NCBI GenBank assembly: GCA_051000345.1
Contig: JBPCOJ010000123.1
Span: forward strand, 1-41,905
Direction: 5' to 3'
Length of the DNA stretch: 41,905 bases
From: JBHENC01 sp051000345
Lineage (GTDB): Bacteria > Acidobacteriota > Blastocatellia > Pyrinomonadales > Pyrinomonadaceae
The translations under genes and the position numbers were made by a program. The notes beneath the pieces were generated by a model, which ran no database searches, was not told where the DNA came from, and saw only the letters and a program-made list of their open reading frames with translations. Positions 14,956-23,491 of the stretch are shown here, piece by piece; position 1 is the first letter of the stretch, and the number at the start of each line of letters is the position of its first letter.

Positions 14956-16518
14956 TCAGCGCGCAGCAGCAACAGTCTTATCGTTGCGGAAGGCGTCGAG
15001 CACTCGTCCCGGAAAAATCCCCAGATAAAAGACGCCGAGCACTGTGATGATTATAACCGCTGCGATGCTTCGAGTGATAACCGGCGCGCGCCATTCCGTC
15101 GTTCGCTCGCGGAAAAACATCACGACGATCAAGCGCAAATAATAGTAAACGGAAATCGCAGAGTTCAGCACGCCAACGATTACAAGCCCGTAATAATGCT
15201 GATTCAAAGCCACGCGGAACACCATTACCTTGCCCATGAATCCGGCTGTCAAAGGCAATCCGAGCAGGCTCAACAAAAATAAGGAAAGCGTGAAGGCCAG
15301 CACGGGCGCGCGGAAACCTATGCCGTTGTAATCTTCGATTTCCGTGCGGCTGTCATTATTGCGCGCCATGATCGTGACGATGGCAAACGCGCCCAGATTC
15401 ATCAGCGCATACGTCAGCATGTAGAAGGCCACAGCCGACAGCGCTTCGTCTCGCTGGGCGATGTCTGCGGCAGCGCCAGCGGCGACGAAACCGACGAGCG
15501 CGTAACCCGCGTGAGCGATAGACGAATAAGCGAGCAGGCGCTTGACGTTCGATTGCACGATGGCGGCGACGTTGCCGATGGTCATCGTCAGTATCGCCAG
15601 CACGACGAGCGATGTGAGCCACGCATCATGCGCGAGTCCGGCGGTGCTAGCGGTGGCGGCAACAAACGGAAAGCCGAAGACGAAGACGCGCAGGAACGAA
15701 GCGAACCCGGCGGCCTTCGGCCCCGCTGCCATAAATGCCGTGACCGGCGTCGGCGCTCCTTCGTAAACATCGGGCGTCCAGACATGGAACGGCGCGGTGG
15801 CGACTTTGAAACCGAAGCCGACGAGCATCATCGCCGCGCCCGCAAACAGCAGCGGTGGATACAGCGCAGCGTTCGATGTAATGCGGTCGGCAATCAGCGT
15901 GATGTTGGTTGTGCCTGCTGTTCCCGCCGCCGTCGCCGTTGCGCCGTATACGAGCGCGATGCCGTAAAGCAAAAACGCGGAAGAGAATGATCCGAGAATA
16001 AAGTATTTGAGCGATGATTCGTTCGAGCGTAAATCCGTGCGGCGAAAGCCAGCCATCACGTATGTCGCAATGGAAAGAATTTCTAATCCTAAAAAGATGA
16101 TTACCAGATCATTGCCGGACGCCATCAGCATCATGCCGGATGTGGCAAACATCAGCAGCGAATGAAACTCGCCCGCCGGAAGTTTTTCGCCTTCGATCCA
16201 TACCATCGACATCAAAATCGTCAGCGCCGACACGAGCAGAAAAATCAGCGTGAAACTAAGCCGCAGTTTGTCGAGCACGATCATGCCGTTAAAAGACAGG
16301 GTACTGCCGTCCGATGCCGTCCACAGCGCAACGCAGGCGATGCCCGCTGCGACGAGTCCCGCGAGCGAAAGGCCGCCCGTAATCCAGCGCTGCGTCGGTT
16401 TCACGAACGCATCCATCAGCATCACGAGCACGCCCGCGAGCATGACGATTAGCTCCGGCATGATCGAAGTGAAATTGATGTCGGGTGAAGGTATCTGTAA
16501 TGCTAAAAGATGAACCAT
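14956..16518 (-). CDS. nuoN: NADH-quinone oxidoreductase subunit N
   Basis: This 520-residue protein is the NuoN antiporter-like proton-pumping subunit of complex I. It has about 14 membrane helices and contains the conserved proton-channel residues in segments such as MVWIEGEKLPAGEF (the acidic residue on helix 5), the Lys in NVKRLLAYSSIAHAGYALVG and the PFHVWTPDVYEGAPTPV signature. The length is typical. AAGG precedes the ATG at 16518. It is the last nuo gene and is followed 18 bases later by the unknown gene paired with a glutamine amidotransferase. A thioredoxin-like gene separates it from nuoM. Confidence 0.95.
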   Translation of the reverse strand: MVHLLALQIPSPDINFTSIMPELIVMLAGVLVMLMDAFVKPTQRWITGGLSLAGLVAAGIACVALWTASDGSTLSFNGMIVLDKLRLSFTLIFLLVSALTILMSMVWIEGEKLPAGEFHSLLMFATSGMMLMASGNDLVIIFLGLEILSIATYVMAGFRRTDLRSNESSLKYFILGSFSSAFLLYGIALVYGATATAAGTAGTTNITLIADRITSNAALYPPLLFAGAAMMLVGFGFKVATAPFHVWTPDVYEGAPTPVTAFMAAGPKAAGFASFLRVFVFGFPFVAATASTAGLAHDAWLTSLVVLAILTMTIGNVAAIVQSNVKRLLAYSSIAHAGYALVGFVAAGAAADIAQRDEALSAVAFYMLTYALMNLGAFAIVTIMARNNDSRTEIEDYNGIGFRAPVLAFTLSLFLLSLLGLPLTAGFMGKVMVFRVALNQHYYGLVIVGVLNSAISVYYYLRLIVVMFFRERTTEWRAPVITRSIAAVIIITVLGVFYLGIFPGRVLDAFRNDKTVAAAR

Positions 16519-16531
16519 GTTAAAGAGACCT

Positions 16532-17119
16532 TTATTTGACTCGCGCGCTTTTGTTCATCGCGGCTGACGGCTCGGCTATTAGAAGTTTATCGAAACGCGC
16601 GCGCCATAAAGCCTTGTACTTTTCCGCCGTTGCCGCCATGCCGAACTGTTTGGCTGTGAGCGCGCCTTCCTTGTCGTAAAGCAGCACGAGAGGAATACGC
16701 ACGCGCGCGGAAAACTGCGCGTAGGTCAATTTCGTCGGATCGCGCAGCACTGGGAAACTCATTTTGTTAGCCTTCGCAAAGCCGCGCAATTCCTTATCCG
16801 AAACTTCTTCCGGCGCATCGAGGCTAATCCACAAAAACTTTACTGGCCGGTTTTTGTATTCGGTTTTCAATTCTTCGAGCGCGTGAAGTTCTTCAGCGCA
16901 CGGAGCGCACCAAGTCGCGCCGAACGAAACAAGCACTACGCTGCCGCGCATCTGTGCCAGATCATAAGTCTTGCCGTCAAGACCTTTGAGCGCAATAAGC
17001 GGCGGCTCTTCTTCTATCATTGACTGCTGCTGTTGCGCCTTTACAGATGGCGTGTTAAGCAGCGCACAAGCAAGAAGGGCAAAGGCGAGAAAGAAAGATG
17101 TGTAAAACTTTTTCATCAT
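16532..17119 (-). CDS. TlpA/ResA-like exported thioredoxin-fold protein
   Basis: This protein of about 195 residues starts at ATG 17119 or 17116, giving the signal peptide MKKFYTSFFLAFALLACALL, cut near VKAQ. The frame also allows TTG at 17152, overlapping the nuoM stop. The mature domain has the thioredoxin/AhpC-TSA fold: VVLVSFGATWCAPCAEEL with the active-site WCAPC, the cis-Pro region IPLVLLYDKEG, and the central insertion typical of TlpA/ResA. It acts outside the cytoplasm as a disulfide reductase, often for cytochrome c maturation or assembly. It lies between nuoM and nuoN, only 13 bases from nuoN. A role in complex I or respiratory-chain biogenesis is an inference. Confidence 0.85.
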   Translation of the reverse strand: MMKKFYTSFFLAFALLACALLNTPSVKAQQQQSMIEEEPPLIALKGLDGKTYDLAQMRGSVVLVSFGATWCAPCAEELHALEELKTEYKNRPVKFLWISLDAPEEVSDKELRGFAKANKMSFPVLRDPTKLTYAQFSARVRIPLVLLYDKEGALTAKQFGMAATAEKYKALWRARFDKLLIAEPSAAMNKSARVK

Positions 17120-17148
17120 AGCAATTATCATGGCAATCAATATAGCGA

Positions 17149-18795
17149 TCAATGTAAAGTAGTCGTGTGCAAAGCATTTGTGTTCGGCGGCGTGTTGATC
17201 CTCTTCGCCGTGAAGGAGCCGCCGCTATCGGGAACCGCGACGCGCACGCGCACGGCTTCGACGCTCTGGCGCGAGCGCGCCAAAAACGGAGCCGGATAGA
17301 CGCCCATATAAAGCATTAAAAAGAGCAGCGGCAGCAGCAACCCGATCTCGCGCGTGTCGAGGTCTAAGAGTCGTTTATTTTTAGGATTAGTGAGTCTTCC
17401 GAAGACGACGCGCTGCAGCATCCACAGCATATAAACCGCCGCCCAAATTACGCCCGTCGCCGCGAACATCGCCGTAATCCACGAATAGCGAAAAGCCGAA
17501 AGCCATGTGCCGAGCAGGATCAGGAATTCACCGACGAAGCCATTGAGAAACGGCAACCCGATTGAAGACAGCGACGCGAAAACGAAGAAGGTCGAAAAGA
17601 GCGGCATCTGCGTTGCCAGCCCGCCGAACTCTGAAATCATGCGCGTGTGCCGTCGCTCGTAAATCATGCCGACAAGCAAAAAGAGCGCGCCCGTCGAAAC
17701 GCCGTGATTGAGCATTTGGTACAGCGCGCCCTGCATTCCTTGTTCCGTGAAAGAGAATATGCCGAGCACGACGAATCCCATGTGGCTGACGGAAGAATAC
17801 GCGACGAGTCGTTTGACATCCGGCTGCACCATTGCGACCAGCGCGCCGTAGATAATGCCGATCACGGAGAGCGTGATAATCACAGGAGCGAAATAACGCG
17901 AGGCAGTCGGAAAAAGCGCGAGATTGAAACGCAAGAGTCCGTATGTTCCCATCTTCAGCATTGCGCCCGCAAGAATAACGGAACCGGCAGTTGGCGCTTC
18001 CGTGTGCGCGTCCGGCAGCCAAGTGTGAAATGGAAAGAGCGGCACTTTAATAAAGAAGGCAATGGCGAAGGCGAGGAAAATCCAGTATTCGGCGCGCGGC
18101 GCGCGAGCCGCTAAAGATTGACCGCCCTGCATCGCCGCGAGAATCAATGTGTAGTCGAACGTGTTGTAAATAAAGTAAAGCGCGATAATGCCGACGAGCA
18201 TTAGGAGGCTGCCGAGCGCCGTGTAAACGAAGAATTTTGTCGCAGCGTAAATGCGCCGCTCCCCACCCCAGATACCAATCAGAAAAAACATCGGCACGAG
18301 CGTCGCTTCAAAGAAAAGATAAAAGACGAGCAGATCGAGCGACACGAAAACGCCGATCAGCGCGCTCTCTAAAAGCAGCAGGAATGAGTAGTAAGCGAGC
18401 GGGCGTTTTTCCACCGCGTTCCAACCCGACAAAATCGAAATCGGCATTAGCAGCGTCGAAAGCAACACGAGCCACAAACTAATACCATCCACGCCGACGT
18501 GATATTTCGCGCCGATAGCATTGATCCAAACATCGTTCTGCTCGAAATAGAATCCGGCTGCGGAGCGCGTCGCCGTGTTGCTCAACAGCATTAGCGAAAG
18601 CGCGAAAGTCAAAACGGTAAAGAGCAGCGCGATCAACCGGTAATTGTTGCTTACGGGCATGTTGTGATGCTCGCCATCCGTGCGCCCTGCGTCGTGTGCT
18701 TCTTGCGCTTGCGCGGGCGCGATAAAGCTGTACGCGACGAGCACGAGCGCGCCGACGATTGGAAGCAGAATCAAAATTGTGAGCAGAGATTGCAT
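17149..18795 (-). CDS. nuoM: NADH-quinone oxidoreductase subunit M
   Basis: This 548-residue protein is the NuoM antiporter-like subunit, with about 14 membrane helices. The ATG at 18795 (MQSLLTILILLPIVGALVLV) is preferred because the longer frame would overlap nuoL by nearly 200 bases. It lies five bases after the nuoL stop. Conserved segments include the VGVDGISLWLVLLSTLLMP region, PLFPFHTWLPDAHTEAPT and MVQPDVKRLVAYSSVSHMGFV, with the channel Lys. An unusual hydrophilic loop after the first helix (about residues 30-50, AQAQEAHDAGRTDGEHHN) is His- and acid-rich. It pumps protons as part of complex I. Confidence 0.95.
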   Translation of the reverse strand: MQSLLTILILLPIVGALVLVAYSFIAPAQAQEAHDAGRTDGEHHNMPVSNNYRLIALLFTVLTFALSLMLLSNTATRSAAGFYFEQNDVWINAIGAKYHVGVDGISLWLVLLSTLLMPISILSGWNAVEKRPLAYYSFLLLLESALIGVFVSLDLLVFYLFFEATLVPMFFLIGIWGGERRIYAATKFFVYTALGSLLMLVGIIALYFIYNTFDYTLILAAMQGGQSLAARAPRAEYWIFLAFAIAFFIKVPLFPFHTWLPDAHTEAPTAGSVILAGAMLKMGTYGLLRFNLALFPTASRYFAPVIITLSVIGIIYGALVAMVQPDVKRLVAYSSVSHMGFVVLGIFSFTEQGMQGALYQMLNHGVSTGALFLLVGMIYERRHTRMISEFGGLATQMPLFSTFFVFASLSSIGLPFLNGFVGEFLILLGTWLSAFRYSWITAMFAATGVIWAAVYMLWMLQRVVFGRLTNPKNKRLLDLDTREIGLLLPLLFLMLYMGVYPAPFLARSRQSVEAVRVRVAVPDSGGSFTAKRINTPPNTNALHTTTLH

Positions 18796-18800
18796 ACGTT

Positions 18801-21161
18801 TTACCGAATGTAGGAATGGATGCCGGAATATGCGAAGTAGCCGATGAGTGCGAGCGCGCCGAGCAGAATAACCGCCGCATAGCCGCGCACGAAACCGTAC
18901 TGCAAATAGCGCGCGACGGAGCCGATATTGCTCACGCTCCTGCCGAGGCCATTCACGATGCCGTCGATCACCGCGACATCGAAAATCTTCCACAAGCCTT
19001 CGCGCGACCCGACTTTGATCGGATTGACAATCGTCGCATCGTAAACTTCATCGACGTAATACTTGTGTTCCAAAATTCCCGGCATCTCGCGCAACGGCCT
19101 TGTTTGAAAGAGTCCCCAACCGACGCCGATGCCGACCAGCGCGATTAATATGGAGATGCCCGTAAAGAGCCGCTCATCATTTAATTCGCCAGCCTTCGGC
19201 ACGCGCTCTGCCGTGTGTTCGCCCTGCGCGCCTTCGCCGACGGACAAAGGCGACGCACCGTTAATCGGCTGCGGCTTCGACGAAGATGCTTCAATCTGAG
19301 CCGCGCCCTTGTGTTCGCCCGCTTCATGTCCGAAATTTTCCGGCACATGCGCGATGGCAGGCTCAAGCGTGCTCTCGAAATAGTTCGGCACATGCAGACC
19401 GACAAAACTGCTCAACGCATACGGCACGCCGAGCAATCCGCCGAAGGTTGATAGCAGCGCTAACACGATAAGCGGCACAGTCATCGTCCAAGGCGATTCG
19501 TGCGGCACTTGCCCGTGCGCCAATCCATGATGTTCTTCATGCGCGTCATCATTCATATCATCGTCATGCGTGACGGAAGCAGTGCCAGCACCAACGTGCG
19601 CGCCCGGTTCGTGTTGCGGGCGATCTCCTGCGGAAGCTCTCTGCGCGTCGTGCGGCTTATCACCGATAGCATAAGCGTGTGCGTGCGCTTCGTCTGCTTC
19701 GCCGCCCGCGTGTGCGTCCTTGAATCTGTCCGTCCCCCAGAAGGTCATCACCATCAGGCGCGTCATGTAAACAGCCGTCAGCAGCGCCGTGATTGCGCCG
19801 ACGATCCAGAGCGCTTTTCCGAAGCCTTCGATTTCTCCGCCCGCGCTCCAAGCCTTCCACAGTATTTCGTCCTTCGAGAAAAAACCCGCGAAGATCGGCA
19901 CGCCGCAAATCGCCAGCCAGCCCGTCAGCATCGTTGCAAACGTAATCGGCATGTACTTCTTCAAATTGCCCATCCGCCGCATGTCCTGCTCGTGCTGCAT
20001 TCCGTGAATAACGGAGCCTGAGCCTAAGAAGAGAAGCGCTTTGAAGAACGCGTGCGTCATCACATGAAAGATTGCCGCGACGAACGCGCCGACGCCGCAC
20101 GCGAGCATCATGTAACCGAGTTGCGAGATAGTGGAATAGGCGAGAACTTTCTTGATGTCATTTTGCGCGAGGCCGATGGTTGCGGCGAAAAGCGCTGTTG
20201 CCGCGCCGATGACGGCGATAATCGCCATCGCCGTCGGCGCGTGCGTGTAAATTGCCGAGCAGCGCACGATCATATACACGCCAGCCGTCACCATCGTCGC
20301 CGCGTGAATCAGAGCGGAAACGGGCGTCGGCCCCGCCATCGCATCCGGCAGCCAAACGAAAAGAGGAATCTGCGCGCTTTTTCCCGTCGCGCCGATAAAC
20401 AGCAGCACCGCAATTGAAGTGATTCCGCCCGCCACAATCGCGCCCCAAGTAAACGGATCAACAGCCATGCCCGCAATCGTTTTGAGCGCGCTCGTCACCA
20501 CTACGCCGCCGACGTTCTTCTCGAAAAAGCTAATCGAAGGCGCGCCCGCTCTGCCCGTCAAAAAAAACACCAGCATCACGCCGAGCACGACGCCCCAATC
20601 GCCGACGCGGTTGGCGATAAAAGCCTTCTTCGCCGCGTCTCCGGCTTCTTCTCTGTCTGTGTAATAACCAATCAGAAGATACGAGCACAGCCCGACGCCT
20701 TCCCATCCGACGAACATCAACAAAAAGTTGTCAGCGAGAACGAGCGTCAGCATCGAGAACATGAACAGATTCAGGTACGCGAAAAAACGATAGAATCCCT
20801 TGTCGCCGTGCATGTAACCGGTTGCGAAAATGTGAATCAGCAAACCGACGAAGGTAATAAAGCACGCGTAGATGCCGCTCAAGCGATCCATCGCCAGACC
20901 GAAATCGGCGCGAAAATTTCCTACCTGAATCCACGTCCATAAATGATTAAGCGCGGGCGTGATATTGCCCGGCTCGCCGACATGCAATGCGCCGCCCGGC
21001 TTAAACGCAATCATAAACGCGACAACCGTCGAGACGCCGACCGCAGCGCACGCCACCACGCCGACAAAAGCCTCGCTGCGCACTCTGCGCCCGATGAGCC
21101 AATTAATCGCTGCGCCCACAAGCGGCGCGAAGATGATTAGATAAAGTGGATTCTGGGTCAT
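18801..21161 (-). CDS. nuoL: NADH-quinone oxidoreductase subunit L with two extra loops
   Basis: This 786-residue protein is the NuoL proton-pumping subunit, which has the long lateral helix. It is clearly NuoL from MTQNPLYLIIFAPLVGAAIN at the start, DNFLLMFVGWEGVGLCSYLL, PLFVWLPDAMAGPTPVSALIHA and NDIKKVLAYSTISQLGYM. The usual length is about 610-670. The excess comes from two insertions: a His/Asp-rich one at about residues 482-555 (DEAHAHAYAIGDKPHD, then DDDMNDDAHEEHHGLAHG) and a Ser/Glu/Lys-rich one at about 605-660. Both lie between hydrophobic segments, so they are extramembrane loops, perhaps metal-binding. Downstream nuoM starts five bases later. Confidence 0.95.
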   Translation of the reverse strand: MTQNPLYLIIFAPLVGAAINWLIGRRVRSEAFVGVVACAAVGVSTVVAFMIAFKPGGALHVGEPGNITPALNHLWTWIQVGNFRADFGLAMDRLSGIYACFITFVGLLIHIFATGYMHGDKGFYRFFAYLNLFMFSMLTLVLADNFLLMFVGWEGVGLCSYLLIGYYTDREEAGDAAKKAFIANRVGDWGVVLGVMLVFFLTGRAGAPSISFFEKNVGGVVVTSALKTIAGMAVDPFTWGAIVAGGITSIAVLLFIGATGKSAQIPLFVWLPDAMAGPTPVSALIHAATMVTAGVYMIVRCSAIYTHAPTAMAIIAVIGAATALFAATIGLAQNDIKKVLAYSTISQLGYMMLACGVGAFVAAIFHVMTHAFFKALLFLGSGSVIHGMQHEQDMRRMGNLKKYMPITFATMLTGWLAICGVPIFAGFFSKDEILWKAWSAGGEIEGFGKALWIVGAITALLTAVYMTRLMVMTFWGTDRFKDAHAGGEADEAHAHAYAIGDKPHDAQRASAGDRPQHEPGAHVGAGTASVTHDDDMNDDAHEEHHGLAHGQVPHESPWTMTVPLIVLALLSTFGGLLGVPYALSSFVGLHVPNYFESTLEPAIAHVPENFGHEAGEHKGAAQIEASSSKPQPINGASPLSVGEGAQGEHTAERVPKAGELNDERLFTGISILIALVGIGVGWGLFQTRPLREMPGILEHKYYVDEVYDATIVNPIKVGSREGLWKIFDVAVIDGIVNGLGRSVSNIGSVARYLQYGFVRGYAAVILLGALALIGYFAYSGIHSYIR

Positions 21162-21168
21162 GTTTTAA

Positions 21169-21235
21169 CAGTTTTCTGTTTTCAGTTTTTAGTTTTCAGC
21201 CGAAGCTTTGCGCTTGAACTGAAAACAGAAAACTG
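21169..21235. repeat. 19-bp perfect palindrome between nuoK and nuoL
   Basis: CAGTTTTCTGTTTTCAGTT (21169-21187) is exactly complemented at 21217-21235, around a 29-base loop that itself contains another TTTAGTTTTCAG copy. It fills almost the whole 86-base nuoL-nuoK gap. It lacks a U-tract typical of a terminator, and genes on both sides must be co-expressed, so mRNA processing or an intergenic repeat family is more likely. Confidence 0.85.
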
Positions 21236-21247
21236 AGAACTGTAAAC

Positions 21248-21550
21248 TTAAAGCTTCAGCATGTTCGCGTCGTCAACGTCCAAAGATTCGCGGTTGCGGA
21301 AAATGGCGATGATGATGCCGAGTCCGACAGCCGCTTCCGCTGCTGCAACCGTCATCACGATAAAAACGAAAAGCTGTCCCGTCACATCGCGGAAGTAGCT
21401 GGAGAAGGCGACGAACGTTAAATTGACGGCGTTGAGCATCAACTCTATGCACATGAACATAGAAATAACATTGCGCTTAATAAGCACGCCGGTCACGCCG
21501 ATGGTGAACAGCACGGCGGAAAGTGTTAGATACCAAGCAAGCGGAATCAT
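21248..21550 (-). CDS. nuoK: NADH-quinone oxidoreductase subunit K
   Basis: This 100-residue protein is the small NuoK membrane subunit with three helices: ALSAVLFTIGVTGVLIKRN, the helix MFMCIELMLNAVNLTFVAF carrying the conserved buried Glu, and MTVAAAEAAVGLGIIIAIFR with the second key Glu. The length is exactly typical (about 100). It links the peripheral and antiporter parts of the proton path. It is 43 bases from nuoJ and precedes a large palindrome before nuoL. Confidence 0.95.
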   Translation of the reverse strand: MIPLAWYLTLSAVLFTIGVTGVLIKRNVISMFMCIELMLNAVNLTFVAFSSYFRDVTGQLFVFIVMTVAAAEAAVGLGIIIAIFRNRESLDVDDANMLKL

Positions 21551-21593
21551 TTGTGTTCGTGCCTCATAGTGGTTCGCCTTATGGTTCGGCGTC

Positions 21594-22283
21594 TCAATCT
21601 CTGTCTTTGCGTGCGTCCTGCAATCCGAGCACGCGCGCCGCTTCGGTTGTCGTGTGCGATACGACTTCCGTCGCGTCGCCGATTTTACGCGGATCGAGCG
21701 TCTGGGTTGTGAGCACTTGCGCGCCCGGAACGACGCGTGCTCCCGCCGGTAGAATTTGTGCGCGTCGCGCGAGCGTCATCGCGCCGACAATCGCCATCAA
21801 CAACAGCACGGATGTAATCTCGAACGGCAAAAGATAAGTTGTAAAAAGTCCTGTCCCGATTGACGCGGTGAGTCCGACATCTGACGTCGTCGGATCGTTG
21901 AGACGCGCGGGCGTGGCCTGCACAAAGTAAATGATAAAAGCGGCCTCGGCGATTAACACACCGGCGAGCGCGACGGCGGCGGGAACAAGCAGGCGCAAGC
22001 GCATCGTGCCGCGTTCTTCCTCTTCGACATTGAGCAGCATGATAACGAAGACGACGAGCACCATAATCGCGCCCGCGTAAACGATGATCTGCACGGCGGC
22101 GATAAACGGCGCGGCAAGCAGCACATAAAGCGCTGCGAGCGCGATGAAAACGCCGATCAAGGAAATCGCGCTGTAAAGCGGATTGCGCTGCACGACCATC
22201 GAAACCGCGCAGCCGACAGCGAAGGAACTGAACAGCACAAAGATTATAACGGGAACATATTGTGCGATTTGTGCGATGACCAT
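21594..22283 (-). CDS. nuoJ: NADH-quinone oxidoreductase subunit J
   Basis: This 229-residue protein is the NuoJ membrane subunit, read from ATG 22283 (MVIAQIAQYVPVIIFVLFSS). The open frame continues upstream to 22358 but with polar, non-conserved residues. The conserved segment AAVQIIVYAGAIMVLVVFVIMLLN with the pi-bulge helix is present, followed by two more helices (VAVALAGVLIAEAAFII and a helix near residue 155). The C-terminal ~60 residues are polar and longer than the E. coli form. The gene follows nuoH directly, whereas nuoI normally lies between them. Confidence 0.93.
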   Translation of the reverse strand: MVIAQIAQYVPVIIFVLFSSFAVGCAVSMVVQRNPLYSAISLIGVFIALAALYVLLAAPFIAAVQIIVYAGAIMVLVVFVIMLLNVEEEERGTMRLRLLVPAAVALAGVLIAEAAFIIYFVQATPARLNDPTTSDVGLTASIGTGLFTTYLLPFEITSVLLLMAIVGAMTLARRAQILPAGARVVPGAQVLTTQTLDPRKIGDATEVVSHTTTEAARVLGLQDARKDRD

Positions 22284-22393
22284 ATAGATTAACGATAGGC
22301 GATTAATAACGGGCAGAGAATTATTCGTGCTACGACAACAACGACGACTGCCGCTCAAACGCCTCTGTCTCTGCCTTGCGTCCTACAAACTTA

Positions 22394-23470
22394 TCAGTGA
22401 AAGCCGATCAGATCGTAAAAGCCTGTGACTTGCAGTGTTGCCGACAAAATGATGTTCAAAATAGCGGCGGGCAATAAAAATTTCCAGCCGAAGTCCATCA
22501 ATTGATCGAAACGAAAACGCGGCAGCGTTCCGCGCAGCCAGATATAAAGAAAAAGGAAAAACGTGATCTTGCCCAAAAAGTAAACGAGGCCGAGCGGCAC
22601 CGCGAGCAGCCATGAATTGTGCGCGACCAGATACGGCATTCCCGGCCCGTTCCAACCGCCCAAGAAAAGCGTCGTCGCCAGCATCGAGACCGTGAACATA
22701 TTGACGTACTCGGCCATGAAGAAAAGCGCAAACTTCATCGCGCTATACTCCGTGTGAAAGCCCGCGACGAGTTCCGTCTCGGCTTCCGGCAAATCAAAAG
22801 GCACGCGGTTCGTTTCGGCAATCGCCGATATTAAATAAATAATAAAGCCGAAAAATTGCGGAATGATATTCCAACGCATTCCGTACCAGCCGGATTGCTG
22901 TTCGACGATTGTCGAAAGATCGAGCGTCCCGCTTATCATAATCACGCCGATCAGCGACAGTCCCAGCGACAGTTCATAAGAAATAAGCTGTGCGCTGGAA
23001 CGCAAGCCGCCCATCAAACTATATTTGTTATTCGACGACCAACCGGCGAGCGCGATGCCGTAAACGCCGACGCTCGTCACGCCCAAAACATAAAGCAGCG
23101 CGACATCGAAGCGCGTCACGGCAAACTGCGTCGTGCCGATAAAGGGCAGCGTCAGCGTCGGCCCGAACGGATACACGATGATCGTCATCAGCGCTGAAAT
23201 AATCGCTATCAGCGGCGCGATTGTATAAACGAACTTCGTCGCTTTGTCGGGCGTGATTTCTTCTTTGAGAATAAACTTGAGAAGGTCTGCGAACGGTTGC
23301 AGCACGCCGCCGTAGCCGACGCGGTTCGGCCCCAAACGTCCCTGAATCAGCGCCAGCACGCGCCGCTCCGCCAGCACCGTGTAGGCGACGATTATCAGCA
23401 CAATGTTGAAAGCGAGCAGTATGCCGACGACTTTGAAACCTGTCTGGATAAGCGGATTATTCAAGTCCAT
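22394..23470 (-). CDS. nuoH: NADH-quinone oxidoreductase subunit H
   Basis: This 358-residue protein is the NuoH (ND1-like) membrane subunit at the quinone-binding chamber. Diagnostic stretches are LAERRVLALIQGRLGPNRVG near residue 32, ADLLKFILKEEITP near 62, AETNRVPFDLPEAETELVAG near 215 and FHTEYSAMKFALFFMAEY. About eight helices are visible. GGAAAG precedes the ATG at 23470. The next gene downstream is nuoJ, 110 bases away, with no coding room for nuoI. The next gene upstream is a retropepsin-like protein that is not part of the complex. Confidence 0.95.
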   Translation of the reverse strand: MDLNNPLIQTGFKVVGILLAFNIVLIIVAYTVLAERRVLALIQGRLGPNRVGYGGVLQPFADLLKFILKEEITPDKATKFVYTIAPLIAIISALMTIIVYPFGPTLTLPFIGTTQFAVTRFDVALLYVLGVTSVGVYGIALAGWSSNNKYSLMGGLRSSAQLISYELSLGLSLIGVIMISGTLDLSTIVEQQSGWYGMRWNIIPQFFGFIIYLISAIAETNRVPFDLPEAETELVAGFHTEYSAMKFALFFMAEYVNMFTVSMLATTLFLGGWNGPGMPYLVAHNSWLLAVPLGLVYFLGKITFFLFLYIWLRGTLPRFRFDQLMDFGWKFLLPAAILNIILSATLQVTGFYDLIGFH

Positions 23471-23491
23471 ACTTTAACTTTCCGTCACTAA

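Noticed and set aside
18796..18993. N-terminal extension of NuoM into nuoL
   Set aside because: The 66 extra residues are Arg-rich out-of-frame nuoL sequence. MQSLLTILILL at 18795 is a normal NuoM start.
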